DNA of 64,000 nt from contig JADJBP010000011.1 of assembly GCA_016703625.1 (NCBI GenBank), positions 62,001-126,000 on the forward strand. The letters run 5' to 3'. Both the position numbers and the translations under genes were made by a program. This DNA comes from Chitinophagaceae bacterium (GTDB taxonomy: Bacteria > Bacteroidota > Bacteroidia > Chitinophagales > Chitinophagaceae). The notes beneath the pieces were generated by a model. It saw nothing but the letters and a program-made list of their open reading frames with translations, searched no databases and was not told where the DNA came from. Shown here piece by piece: positions 29,776 through 38,957 of this stretch (the first letter of the stretch is position 1; every line of letters starts with the position of its first letter).

Positions 29776-30250
29776 TTACATCAAAATGGCTTTCCATTTT
29801 TGCGTTTCGGCATAATCTTTTATCACTGCATTTCTTTTTCTCCAGGAATCTTTTGAGGTATGATGTAAGAAAAAGGCTGTTGGCTATTTTTCCGAAAATG
29901 CCATAAGGTGTTTCAAAGTTTATTTTATCGATCAGTATCGTTCCGTTCTCTGCAGCTTTAAAATGATGTTCGTGATAAAAACTTTTAAAATCGCCCTTCA
30001 CCATTTCATCAACAAAAAAATGAGGGGATTGCATTGCTGATATACGGGAAGTAAACTGCCTGGTTTTAAAAAGATGCCTGGCCTGCCAGGTAACGGTTTC
30101 ATGCAGGCTGATGAGCCCGTTGAGTACCCCTGCAATTGCCTTTTCGCCGGTTGATGCAGTTGACACCTGGTGCAGGTTGATGCTCCGACTCAGGTCAAAT
30201 ACCCGCTCTACAGGTGCCGTAATGAATGTTGTTATATGAATATGAGGCAT
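29776..30250 (-). CDS. SRPBCC (START-like) family protein (frameshifted near the end)
   Basis: Begins MPHIHITTFITAPVERVFDL, the typical START-like beginning, with QFTSRISAMQSPHFFVDEMV and a helical end near YLKRFLEKK. In the +1 frame after 29839 the sequence reads NAVIKDYAETQKWKAILM then TAA at 29776-29778, the usual family C-terminus. Removing one base gives 157 residues and separates it from comB, whose ATG lies 11 bp downstream. These folds bind hydrophobic ligands; no ligand can be named. It is the first gene of a two-gene unit with comB. Confidence 0.8.
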
Positions 30251-30280
30251 AAATTAATTGGGATATTTTTATAACAATCC

Positions 30281-30331
30281 TCAGGGTTTTATTTTAACCG
30301 CCGCCAGGGTTTTAACCGCTGACGGGGTTTC
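30281..30331. repeat. Second array of the CCGCTGACGGGG repeat family
   Basis: Units tcagggtttt, aaccgccgccagggtttt and aaccgctgacggggtttcc lie in the gap between the SRPBCC and gcvT genes. The unit AACCGCTGACGGGGTTT is shared exactly with 3927-3943. Confidence 0.7.
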
Positions 30332-30337
30332 CTTAAT

Positions 30338-31423
30338 TTACACAAACGGCATCTTAACCACTTTGGCCTTAATTAATGTATTGCGGATGCTGATATAGAT
30401 CTCACTGCCCGCTGTTGCAAAATTAGATGCAACATAACCCATGCCAATTGCCTTGCCCAGTGTTGGCGATTGTGTACCGGAAGTTACTTTACCGATCACA
30501 TTTCCTTCAAAATCCTTTATTTCATAATCGTGGCGGGCAATGCCTTTTTCCAGCATTTCGAAACCCACTAATTTTTTTGTAAGGCCTACGGCTTTTTGTT
30601 TTTCAAAATAAGGACTGTTGGTAAATGGTTTTGTGAATTTAGTGATCCAGCCCAGTCCTGCTTCCAGTGGTGAAGTGGTATCATCAATATCGTTGCCGTA
30701 TAAACAATAGCCCATTTCCAGCCGCAATGTATCTCTTGCACCCAGGCCAATGGGTTTAATGCCGCCTTTTTTTCCTGCTTCAAAAATGGCATCCCAGATT
30801 TTTGTGGCATCATCGTCCTTATCCTCGAAATATATTTCTACACCGCCGGCCCCGGTATAACCCGTTGCACTAACCAGTACATTTTCCACGCCGGCAAATG
30901 TGCCTTTCGTAAAGGTGTAATATTTCAAATTCATGATATCCATTGCCGTCAGCGGTTGCAACATTTTAGTGGCATTGGGCCCCTGTATGGCCAACAGGCA
31001 TGTTTTATCAGAAATGTTGTGCATCTCCACATCCCTGTCATTAAACTGCAGGATCCACTTCCAGTCCTTTTCAATATTGCTGGCATTTACCACCAGCATA
31101 TAGGCCTTATTGGTTTCGAGGCAATACACAAGCAGGTCATCTACGATACCGCCATCATTATTGGGAAGACAGCTGTATTGTGCCTGGCCATTGGTTAATT
31201 TGGATGCATCATTGCTGGTTACCCGTTGAATAAGGTCCAGTGCATGTTCTCCTTTCAGAATAAATTCACCCATATGGCTTACGTCAAATACCCCTGCTGA
31301 ATTACGGACAGCCGCATGTTCATGGTTGATGCCGCTGTAACTGATGGGCATATTGTAACCGGCAAATTCAGCCATTTTAGCACCAAGGTCAATGTGCTTT
31401 TGTGTGAAGGGCGTATTTTTCAT
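30338..31423 (-). CDS. gcvT: Glycine cleavage system aminomethyltransferase (T protein)
   Basis: 361 residues, normal length. It transfers the methylene group from lipoyl-bound aminomethyl to tetrahydrofolate and releases ammonia. Visible family features: PFTQKHIDLGAKMAEFAGYN, GVFDVSHMGEF, a folate-binding region with GPNATKMLQPL and GYTGAGGVEIYFE, and the C-terminal GIARHDYEI and SPTLGKAIGMGYV. The gene stands alone; gcvH and gcvP are not in the window. Folate-linked one-carbon metabolism is also represented by fhs at the right edge. Confidence 0.95.
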   Translation of the reverse strand: MKNTPFTQKHIDLGAKMAEFAGYNMPISYSGINHEHAAVRNSAGVFDVSHMGEFILKGEHALDLIQRVTSNDASKLTNGQAQYSCLPNNDGGIVDDLLVYCLETNKAYMLVVNASNIEKDWKWILQFNDRDVEMHNISDKTCLLAIQGPNATKMLQPLTAMDIMNLKYYTFTKGTFAGVENVLVSATGYTGAGGVEIYFEDKDDDATKIWDAIFEAGKKGGIKPIGLGARDTLRLEMGYCLYGNDIDDTTSPLEAGLGWITKFTKPFTNSPYFEKQKAVGLTKKLVGFEMLEKGIARHDYEIKDFEGNVIGKVTSGTQSPTLGKAIGMGYVASNFATAGSEIYISIRNTLIKAKVVKMPFV

Positions 31424-31493
31424 GAATGTAATTTTGTAATGAATGATTTTTTCAGATGCAAATGTAAATTAAAAAGCTGTCATTAGGGGTCTT

Positions 31494-31510
31494 GACGGTT
31501 TAAAACCGTC
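31494..31510. repeat. Short hairpin
   Basis: GACGGTTT-A-AAACCGTC forms an 8-bp stem upstream of gcvT. There is no T tract, so it is not a clear terminator. Confidence 0.5.
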
Positions 31511-31534
31511 TGAACCCTTGATCCGCCTGGCCTA

Positions 31535-31563
31535 TAAAAAAGTCCCCCGAAAAATCAGGGGAC
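31535..31563 (-). terminator. Rho-independent terminator of the PspC operon
   Basis: Read on the minus strand: GTCCCC at the start of the hairpin, a 10-base loop, GGGGAC, then a run of six T (31536-31541 on the opposite strand). It lies 45 bp past the stop of the lipoprotein gene at 31608. Confidence 0.75.
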
Positions 31564-31607
31564 CGTTTGGTTTCAAACTTCAACTCAACTATTGAAACGA
31601 TCTTACA

Positions 31608-31985
31608 TTAATTATCAAGCATTATTTCCTTCATCTCTTCACAGGCCTGTTTTATTTTTTCGTATGATCCGGCCGGGTTTTCTTCCTTATCTATTTTAAT
31701 ACGCAATGAACCCGGGTATTCGTTCAGGTATAATTTTGTATTGTCATCCAGGATCATTTCTTCACCGTCAACATTTTTTTTATACCGCCCTGTTTTGTTA
31801 TGCAGCAGGTGGTCATTAAGATAAACCCGGACTGCATGTGTTTTCCTTTTATGGTACAATGCATCCATTTCAAATTCATCAGCATCATCTGAAATGGTTA
31901 TGGAAATATCATTGCGATGATGAAAACAGGAAGCCAGGCCCATCAGCATAAAACCCGTAACCGCAACCAGTATATAATTTTTCAT
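31608..31985 (-). CDS. Small lipoprotein
   Basis: 125 residues from ATG 31985: MKNYILVAVTGFMLMGLASC is a lipoprotein signal with lipobox LASC. The mature part is charged (NDISITISDDADEFEMDALY, YLNDHLLHNKTGRYKKN) and ends KQACEEMKEIMLDN. Not recognised. It follows the PspC gene by 29 bp and precedes a terminator, so it is the last gene of the padR-pspC transcript. A role in the same envelope response is inferred from position only. Confidence 0.65.
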   Translation of the reverse strand: MKNYILVAVTGFMLMGLASCFHHRNDISITISDDADEFEMDALYHKRKTHAVRVYLNDHLLHNKTGRYKKNVDGEEMILDDNTKLYLNEYPGSLRIKIDKEENPAGSYEKIKQACEEMKEIMLDN

Positions 31986-32014
31986 TCGTTTAAAATTTGA
32001 ACTTAAAACGGTGA

Positions 32015-34186
32015 TCAATAAAAACTCACTATTGGTTCAAAGACCGGTAACTGTGCGCTTAACGGTGTTGGTTCAATATTGCCGCCGATCTTATCAAGCT
32101 GCTGTTCAATTTTTTCTTTTACTTTTTGCAAAGAGTCTTTTATTTTCAGTTGCTCCAGTTCAAGTTTCATTTTCATGGAGTCGATCTTATTCATGGGTTC
32201 CCCGCTGTTGTACCGGTAGTTGTCATTTTCATTTCCTTCATCCGTAATTACTTCTACGCCATTGCGGTCAATACTGATCCGGGTGCTGCCCGACCTGCTG
32301 GCTGGTTTTCCGTCGATGGTATATAACCGGCCGTCTGCGTTCATGATATATTCAACACCTGTTTTCCAGTCGCTGGCATAATCATCTGAATCATAGAACC
32401 AGTCATCATTGCGGTCGTTGCCAAAGTGTACGTTATTGAACCAGCTGATACTTTTATCAACCTTTATCCTTTTACCGGCCGGTACATAAATGGTCATTAC
32501 CACACGCTGGTTACGGAACTTGTCTGTTTTATTGATCGCAATTCCTTTATCCATCAGTAACACACTGTCCTGTTGTACACCACTGTATTGTATAAGCGCT
32601 GCATTGTTCTCTGCAATATTTCTCGACCTGCCCGTTGCCATCCTGATCACCGTAATTTTAAAACTATCGTTCGTTGATTTTACAATACGCACATCCACAT
32701 TGTTTACATAGGCTGTATCTTCCTGTATGCCTTCGAAAGGTTCAAATCTTAAAAACCTGCTCCTGCTGTACTTTCCCAACGGCGTTTGAGCTGTTACTTC
32801 CAGTTTATTAACTGACGGATTGGTTAAGGCAATTTCCTGTTCGGTCATGTTTTTGCTGTTATAACTGAAGTCGCGGCTGATGGAGGATATCAGCAGGATA
32901 AAGCATACCCAGCCAATTACCCAAAGTGCACCAAATGAAAACCCGAGCATTTTACCATGACTCCTCGACCTGGCGATTTTACGGATGATCCAGGTAATGA
33001 TACCGATGATGGGAACTGCAATGAAGAAAACCAGGGTGCCCCATGCAAATGCATTTTGATAGTCGTTGTGAATGATAAAGTCTTTGAGCGGGAATACCCC
33101 TACTGATAAAACGGCCAGGGCAAATAAACTCATCACGAGCGCAAATCCCACACAACCGATGATGAAGTAGGCAAATATTTTGGCGATCATGGCAATTACG
33201 TTTCCCAGTCCACCGCGGTTACGCCTGGCAAAATGCTGTACATCTCCGGCCACGTCCTTTGCTTTTTCGCTGATCACGCCCGAAGCTTCCTTACCGAATT
33301 TTTCGGCTTTTTTTCCAACACCTTTCATTTCTTCCATAACAGAAGCCTTGATTGAATTCATATCCACTTTCTCTCCTTTCATCTCCAGTTTTTCAGAAGT
33401 GGTTGATGCTTCCGGTATCACGATCCACAAAATGATATACACGATCAATGAGGTAGGGCTGAATGTAAAACGGATCACATCTCCAAAGTCCCAGAAACCG
33501 CCCCAATGTCCCCATTTTGAAAGAAAAGAAAGAAAAGGCAGCAGGAACAATACCCTTGGTATCCAGGCATTGATGCCGAAATAATTTCCGATACCGCTGC
33601 ACACACCGGCGATCATTTTTTCATCCGGGTCCCTGAATAATTTTTTACGGGTTCCGCCGATCTGTTCTGTAGCACTGCTCGGAACGGCTATCCACATAAT
33701 GATATACGTGAGGAAACCAACACCGGAGAACAGCAGGATCACAAAGATGATCCTTACAATAACCACATCTATATTAAAGTAATTGGCCAATCCGCTGCAG
33801 ACACCACCCAATACTTTATCATTTTCATTCCTGAACAATCTCCTGTTGCCTGTTGCAGCAGTGCTGCCGGCCGACTGATGCTGGCTTTCGGATGAAGCTG
33901 AAGAAGCTGCCTGTGGTTCGTCCATGGCTTCAAAATCCTCGGGGTTGCCCATGCTTTTGATGATGGCTTTTACATCATCATCGGTTATGCAGGTAGCGCC
34001 TTTGGTAATTCTTTCCTGGAAAAGTTCACCGATACGGCTCTCAATATCATTGATGATCTCTTCCTTGCCTTCCTCATTTGCAAAATGCCGGTTCAGGCTT
34101 TCGGTATACTTTTTAAGCAGCTCAAATGCTGTTACTTCTATGGGAACCACCCGTCCCTGGAAGTTTATGTTTATTACTTGTTTCAT
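32015..34186 (-). CDS. Protein with two PspC domains, envelope-stress related
   Basis: 723 residues from ATG 34186 (MKQVININFQGRVVPIEVTA). After a soluble N-terminal part with an ATP-cone-like helical region, two PspC domains follow in tandem: RRLFRNENDKVLGGVCSGLA and KKLFRDPDEKMIAGVCSGIG, each with two membrane helices. More membrane segments follow, then a large C-terminal domain with YVPAGKRIKVDKSISWF, which resembles LiaF/DUF4097-like adhesin folds. PspC proteins sense or stabilise the inner membrane under stress. The gene lies between padR and a lipoprotein gene, and a 16-bp motif is shared by the two upstream regions, suggesting PadR control. Confidence 0.88.
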   Translation of the reverse strand: MKQVININFQGRVVPIEVTAFELLKKYTESLNRHFANEEGKEEIINDIESRIGELFQERITKGATCITDDDVKAIIKSMGNPEDFEAMDEPQAASSASSESQHQSAGSTAATGNRRLFRNENDKVLGGVCSGLANYFNIDVVIVRIIFVILLFSGVGFLTYIIMWIAVPSSATEQIGGTRKKLFRDPDEKMIAGVCSGIGNYFGINAWIPRVLFLLPFLSFLSKWGHWGGFWDFGDVIRFTFSPTSLIVYIILWIVIPEASTTSEKLEMKGEKVDMNSIKASVMEEMKGVGKKAEKFGKEASGVISEKAKDVAGDVQHFARRNRGGLGNVIAMIAKIFAYFIIGCVGFALVMSLFALAVLSVGVFPLKDFIIHNDYQNAFAWGTLVFFIAVPIIGIITWIIRKIARSRSHGKMLGFSFGALWVIGWVCFILLISSISRDFSYNSKNMTEQEIALTNPSVNKLEVTAQTPLGKYSRSRFLRFEPFEGIQEDTAYVNNVDVRIVKSTNDSFKITVIRMATGRSRNIAENNAALIQYSGVQQDSVLLMDKGIAINKTDKFRNQRVVMTIYVPAGKRIKVDKSISWFNNVHFGNDRNDDWFYDSDDYASDWKTGVEYIMNADGRLYTIDGKPASRSGSTRISIDRNGVEVITDEGNENDNYRYNSGEPMNKIDSMKMKLELEQLKIKDSLQKVKEKIEQQLDKIGGNIEPTPLSAQLPVFEPIVSFY

Positions 34187-34233
34187 GGCTTTTTTTTTAC
34201 GTTTCGTTAGTTGATTGGTACCCAAACAAAAAT

Positions 34234-34249
34234 CATGGCTATACTTTTT
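34234..34249 (-). promoter_or_regulatory. Candidate PadR operator upstream of pspC
   Basis: On the minus strand AAAAAGTATAGCCATG, 48 bp before the pspC ATG. The identical 16-mer occurs upstream of padR (34710-34725). A shared site in front of both the regulator and its likely target is the expected layout for autoregulation; binding is inferred. Confidence 0.5.
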
Positions 34250-34252
34250 TTG

Positions 34253-34630
34253 TTATGGGTTGTTGAAGTTGTTGTTGTTCTCAATTTGTGCTTCTTCTGC
34301 ATGGTCCTGCTCGGTCAATGCTTTAACGGCATTGGCCAGTTCAAACCAGGTTGATTCCAGTTCCTTGTAAAACTCTGCGCCTTTTTCTGTAAGCGAAAAG
34401 TATTTACGTGGCGGACCACTGGTACTTTCTTCCCAGCGATACGATAATAATGCAGCGTTTTTAAGCCTGGTCAGCAGGGGGTATAATGTACCCTCTAAAA
34501 TATTCAGGTTGGCCGCCTTCATTTTATCAATGATATCCGAAGGATAGGCCTCTCCCTGTTTAATGACTGAGAGGATGCAGAATTCCAGAACCCCTTTACG
34601 CATCTGGCTGGCTGTGTTATCTATGTTCAT
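34253..34630 (-). CDS. PadR family transcriptional regulator
   Basis: 125 residues. The winged-helix core is visible: MRKGVLEFCILSVIKQGEAY, SDIIDKMKAANLNILEGTLY, PLLTRLKNAALLSYRWEEST and GPPRKYFSLTEKGAEFYKEL, all diagnostic of PadR. The C-terminus is short with a polar tail (AQIENNNNFNNP), so dimerisation may use only the helix after the wing. It is followed 66 bp later by the PspC gene; padR-pspC pairs are common in Bacteroidota, where PadR is thought to repress the pspC operon. The inducer is unknown. Confidence 0.93.
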   Translation of the reverse strand: MNIDNTASQMRKGVLEFCILSVIKQGEAYPSDIIDKMKAANLNILEGTLYPLLTRLKNAALLSYRWEESTSGPPRKYFSLTEKGAEFYKELESTWFELANAVKALTEQDHAEEAQIENNNNFNNP

Positions 34631-35140
34631 GGCTTCATTTTTTTGACCTCACCCCAACCCTCTCCTTTGGAGCGGAAGAAGCGGCGGTCTTTGCGAAAAA
34701 TAATTTATTCATGGCTATACTTTTTAGAAAAGAGACCAAAATTTTAGCCTGGGCTTTTAACCGGTTTACAACCCCCACTTTTTGCTTTTAGCTCCTTTCT
34801 ATAACAAAGATAATAACTTTTTAGTACTATGCAACACATAATACCTTCTTTTTTACAGTAGCTTGCGCACAATGTTAGTGAAAAATAGCTGAAATACAGT
34901 CCTGTATTGAATTTGGAGAGATAAAAAATATTTTAAATTTTTTACCGGATTTGATGAATGGTTGATTTCGGGGTATAAATGGCTTAAATTTGAGAGCATT
35001 CCAGTGAAAACTGGCTCCGGGTAAATGTAAAAGCTGCCTGCAAGCACTAATTATTAAGCATTTTCAATCCGGCGCTGTTAATCTTATTATAACATCGGGT
35101 TTCCGGGTAACATTGGTACCTGCGTTGCACGTATATATAA
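34631..35140. other. Intergenic region, divergent promoters
   Basis: Holds the padR leader, the repeat-like segment cctcaccccaaccctctcc (34650-34668), the second operator copy, and an AT-rich stretch with the palindrome TAGTACTA near 34822. No convincing gene; the only open frames are short and lack features. Confidence 0.5.
34710..34725 (-). promoter_or_regulatory. Candidate PadR operator upstream of padR
   Basis: Exact second copy of the 16-mer AAAAAGTATAGCCATG (minus strand), 80 bp before the padR ATG. See the copy at 34234-34249. Confidence 0.5.
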
Positions 35141-35147
35141 AAGGAGG
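35141..35147 (+). promoter_or_regulatory. Strong Shine-Dalgarno site
   Basis: AAGGAGG, 8 bp before ATG 35156. This is a near-perfect anti-16S match, which is uncommon for the genes of this window and fixes the start of the following gene. Confidence 0.7.
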
Positions 35148-35155
35148 ATATAATT

Positions 35156-36301
35156 ATGAAATACATTTTTTACACACTGATCGCCGGGTTTATTATGATT
35201 GCCTGTAAAACCAGTAAGGACTACCTGTCGCGCAGCGAAAATGACAATACCCTTTTTGATGCCGTTAAAACATTGAAAAAAAATTCCGGCGACACCTCGG
35301 CGCTGAATGCACTCCCGGTTTTATATACGCTGGCTCAACAAAGAAACCTAAGAAAAATAAACAGCTACAGCAGTTCCAGGAACTGGCCCGCTGGGATAAG
35401 ATCATTGAAAGCTACAACACACTGCAGCGCATGCACGATGCCATTATTGAAGTGGATGCAGCCAGCAGGGGTAGTAACACCGGTTAATTACCGGCAAGCC
35501 ATATACGATATTAAACAACAGGCTGCAGCAGATCATTATGCACTGGCAACTGAATTTTTAAATAAACCGGGCCGCAGCGATGCAAAAAAAGCGTACAACT
35601 ATTTCAAAAAAGCCGATGCCCTGGTTCCCGGTTATGAAGATGCCCGGTTAAAAATGGATGAAGCCTATCAATATGCCATTGTAAACGTGGTGGTAAACCC
35701 GGTACAGGACAATTCCTATTTTTTTAATACCGGCTGGGGAAATTACGGGTACAATTACAGCAACGAATATTTTCAGCAAACATTGATCAGGGAACTGGGA
35801 GGTAAAAACAGCAGCCGTTACCCTGCACGGTTCTATACCGACTGGGAAGCCAGGCGGGATAATGTGCAGCCCGACTGGGATGTTAACCTTACCCTCCGCA
35901 ATATGTATATACCCATGCCCAATACATATAACTACAGCCGCAACGTAAGCAGGCAGGTTGAAACAGGCAGGGATACCAGCGGCAAAGTGATATACCAAAC
36001 CGTTTATGCCACTATTAATATTACGCAACGGTCTTTTACAGCCCGTGCCGAAATGGAAATAAATATAACTGACCTGGATACACGCAAAAATATAACCAGC
36101 CAAACGTTCAGGGAAGATTACCGCTGGCAGGATGAGCAGGCAACTTATACCGGCGACAGCCGTGCACTTGGCCCCAATGAATGGGCTTTGATCAACAACA
36201 GTTATAATAACGAACCCCGTAAAGAAGATATATTGAATGAGCTTTACCGGAAATTATACCCGCAGGTAAAGAATAAGATCATTTATGCTGTGGAGTGGTA
36301 A
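35156..36301 (+). CDS. Lipoprotein of unknown function (two compensating frame breaks)
   Basis: Lipoprotein signal MKYIFYTLIAGFIMIAC. The start is fixed by a strong Shine-Dalgarno site. Between about 35345 and 35470 the open frame reads through an unlikely Ser/Cys/Trp-rich stretch, while the adjacent frame encodes a natural helix (KQLQQFQELARWDKIIESYN, then TLQRMHDAIIEVDAAS). Two indels that cancel each other therefore mask about 40 true residues. The rest is TPR-like helix (AKKAYNYFKKADALVPGYED) followed by a beta-rich domain (YARINITQR-like, VYATINITQRSFTARAEMEI) and QTFREDYRWQ. Function is not recognised. It is monocistronic, with a GC hairpin just downstream. Confidence 0.7.
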   Translation: MKYIFYTLIAGFIMIACKTSKDYLSRSENDNTLFDAVKTLKKNSGDTSALNALPVLYTLAQQRNLRKINSYSSSRNWPAGIRSLKATTHCSACTMPLLKWMQPAGVVTPVNYRQAIYDIKQQAAADHYALATEFLNKPGRSDAKKAYNYFKKADALVPGYEDARLKMDEAYQYAIVNVVVNPVQDNSYFFNTGWGNYGYNYSNEYFQQTLIRELGGKNSSRYPARFYTDWEARRDNVQPDWDVNLTLRNMYIPMPNTYNYSRNVSRQVETGRDTSGKVIYQTVYATINITQRSFTARAEMEINITDLDTRKNITSQTFREDYRWQDEQATYTGDSRALGPNEWALINNSYNNEPRKEDILNELYRKLYPQVKNKIIYAVEW

Positions 36302-36313
36302 GGCCTCCCTTAA

Positions 36314-36330
36314 CCCCTCCAAAGGAGGGG
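36314..36330. repeat. Hairpin CCCCTCC-AAA-GGAGGGG
   Basis: Perfect 7-bp stem 13 bp after the stop of the lipoprotein gene; no T tract follows, so it is more like a dispersed palindrome than a terminator. Confidence 0.6.
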
Positions 36331-36550
36331 AACTAAAAGATCAAGAAATTTTATACAGCCTCATCTTAAATAAACAGTGACTGTTTTATTGTTAGAAAGT
36401 TTTTGTTGTTGTTTTTCAATTTCAGCATAAGCAAACTCCCTTGCCGGTTAAGCATATTTGAATCTATTTTACGAAGGCAGGCAAAAGGTAATTGATAAAA
36501 AATTATTGGAGAGGTATGTAAAGTTCTAGGCTGAAAGAGGAAAAAATATT

Positions 36551-36656
36551 GGCTAAGAGGACAAACCTGCCTGTCGGCAGACAGGGGAGGAAAAGAGAAA
36601 AAAGAAATCCAGGATCTTCTCCTTCTGCTCCTTTACTCTTTAAGGCTCTTAGCTAA
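36551..36656. repeat. Purine/pyrimidine inverted repeat, GGCTAAGAGGAC family, copy 1
   Basis: Left arm ggctaagaggacaaa..., purine-rich; right arm pyrimidine-rich, ending ggctcttagctaa. The left arm is interrupted after GACAAA by a 20-bp palindrome (36566-36585). A second copy at 45794-45919 lacks that palindrome. The rest of 36331-36550 is AT-rich with no gene seen. Confidence 0.75.
36566..36585. repeat. 20-bp palindrome inserted in the GGCTAAGAGGAC repeat
   Basis: CCTGCCTGTCGGCAGACAGG, directly after GACAAA. The matching position of the second copy (45794-45919) continues GACAAA straight into AGAGAAAAGG, so this looks like an occupied versus empty site. Confidence 0.8.
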
Positions 36657-36663
36657 ATATTCC

Positions 36664-38798
36664 TCATATAAAAATCCTGTACACTACCCAGCTCAGCAAA
36701 TACGCCAGCCCGGTCATATAGATCAATTGTATCACCGGCCATTTCCAGCTCCTGGTTTCTCTTTTTACAACCGCAAGTGTACTCATACACTGCATGGCGA
36801 TCACATAAAACATCAGCAGCGACATCCCGGTAGCCAGGTCATACACTTTTGATCCGTCGGGCCTTACCGCAGAAGCCATTTTTTCACGGAGCGTACTGTT
36901 ATTGGTATCCGCATCTTCCCCAACACTGTATAAAGTAGCCATGGTACCCACAAAAACTTCACGGGCTGCAAATGAAGTGATCAATGCAATACCTATTTTC
37001 CAGTCGTAGCCCAGCGGGCTTATAGCAGGTTCAATGGCTTTACCCAGTGTTCCCGCAAAAGAACTTTGCAGCAATTCGGTCTTGCGCTGTTTATTCAGTT
37101 CAGCTGCCTGCAGCGGGTTGGCCTGTATCAACTGCTCATACTTTGCCGAAACAGCAGCCATTTTTTCTTTGGGGCCATAGGTGCTTAGTACCCACAACAA
37201 AAGGCTGATCATCATGATCACTTTACCGGCATCAAACACAAAGATCTTTGCCTCTTCGATCATGGTCGTTAAAGCATTCTTCCACCTGGGTGCACGGTAG
37301 GTTGGCAATTCAAGGATAAAAAACTGCGCTCTGTACTTTTAATGAACCATTTCATTACCCAGGAAACCAGCAATGCCAATACGGTTCCCAATAAATACAA
37401 ACCCATCATCACCAGTCCCTGTAAACTTAAAAATCCAAAATACAATTCAGAAGGTATGACCAGTGCTATCAAAATAGTGTACACCGGAAGCCTTGCACTG
37501 CAACTCATCAGCGGCGTTATCATAATGGTGAGTAACCGTTCTTTTTTATTTTCAATATTCCGGGCACTCATGATGGCCGGTACGGCACAGGCAAAGCCGC
37601 TGATCATGGGCATTACGCTCTTGCCGTTCAACCCAACTTTCCGCATCAGTTTGTCGGTAAGAAAGCTGATGCGTGCCATATAACCGGTATCTTCCAGGAT
37701 GGTTATCAAACCAAAAAGGATCATGATCTGCGGAATAAAAATAACAATGCCGCTGAGCCCGGCCAACACACCATTGATCAGCAGGTCGCTCCACCAGGTT
37801 ACCGGCAAAGCATTGCTGAGTAATCCGCCAAACTCACCAAACACCCATTCAATACCATCCATAGGATATTTGGCAACCCAAAAAACACTTTGAAACAGCA
37901 GGAACAAAACCGCCAGTAAAATAATATAGCCCCAGCGGCGGTGCAGCAATATATCATCAAGCCTTTCATTGAACATGGCTTTCTGCAGCGGGTCGGCTTC
38001 CACAACGGTTTGCTGCATGATATGTTTGATACGGCCATAACGCTGTACGATCTCTTCGGCCTGTGTTTTGGTTGGATTGAATGTATTGTCAATCTCGATC
38101 TGTTCAATTGTTTCATGCATGCCATCATCCAGTAAAAAATGTTCCTGGTTGATGAGGTAATGAATGGACGTGTAGTTGCTGATCTCGGGATAATGTTCCT
38201 TAACCCGGGCAATGGCGGTTTCGGCCAATGCATTATTGTCGATAAAATCACGCGATGGCGGCTGGTATAAATTTTCGGCCGACAGTTCTATTACTTTTTT
38301 TAACTGTTCAAGCCCTTTATTCTTTCTTGGATTGATGGGTACAATGGGCACACCCAGCTCCCTTTCCAGCCCGGGGATATCCACCTGTGTACCTTTACGT
38401 TTGGCTAGGTCCATCATGGTGAGCGCCACCACAACCGGGATATTGAGGTCGATGATCTGTGAGCAGAATAAAAGATTGCGTTTTAAATTGCTGGCATCGG
38501 CTACCAGTAAAACCAGGTCGGGTTTTATCATGGCATCCTGGTTCAGTAAAACCCGGTAAGCCACCCATTCATCGCTTCGTTTTGGATATAAACTGTATGA
38601 GCCGGGCAGGTCGATGATGGTTGCAGAAAGACCTGCTGCAATGTTGCTTTGCCCCATCTTTTTATCAACCGTAACACCCGGGAAATTACCAACTTGCTGG
38701 TTTAACCCGGTCAAATAATTAAACAGGGAGCTTTTCCCGCTGTTGGGATTTCCTACTAATGCTATGTTTATTTGTTTTGCCAAGCTTGATTTGTGCAA
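36664..38798 (-). CDS. feoB: Ferrous iron transport protein B (frameshifted)
   Basis: Inner-membrane Fe(II) transporter with a cytosolic G domain: G1 LVGNPNSGKSSLFNYL, G3 DLPGSYSLYPK and the G4-like ALTMMDLAKRKG. The membrane part includes SFLTDKLMRKVGLNGKSVMP, ISGFACAVPAIMSAR and FAAREVFVGTMATLY. One T is missing (minus strand) at the A6 run 37318-37323; correction joins FIKSTERSF to LPTYRAPRWKNALTTMIEEA and gives 711 residues. No feoA lies next to it, although FeoA may be elsewhere. Expected control is by iron, but no Fur box was identified. Confidence 0.93.
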
Positions 38799-38925
38799 AA
38801 ATAACTGTTAACTGCTGTACAAGGTTACGAATTAAGAAAGATGCATGTGCAATGCGGAATTTTTAAATGCCCGGGTATCTGATTAATTTTTACATTCTGT
38901 TTACAAATTTAGTCACATACACAGT

Positions 38926-38933
38926 TACCTTTG
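38926..38933 (+). promoter_or_regulatory. Candidate -7 promoter element for the M28 peptidase gene
   Basis: TACCTTTG fits TAnnTTTG and lies 24 bp before ATG 38958. Because it overlaps the alternative upstream start at 38931, it favours ATG 38958. Confidence 0.5.
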
Positions 38934-38957
38934 CTCATCTTCATCAAACAGATAGAT

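Noticed and set aside
29033..30250. True SRPBCC-ComB fusion protein
   Set aside because: The shifted frame restores a normal SRPBCC end with stop, and comB keeps a proper ATG; an extra base is the simpler explanation.
34853..35047. Minus-strand open frame of 64 residues in the padR-lipoprotein gap
   Set aside because: No signal, no motif, AT-rich biased composition and overlap with probable promoter sequence; not supported as a gene.
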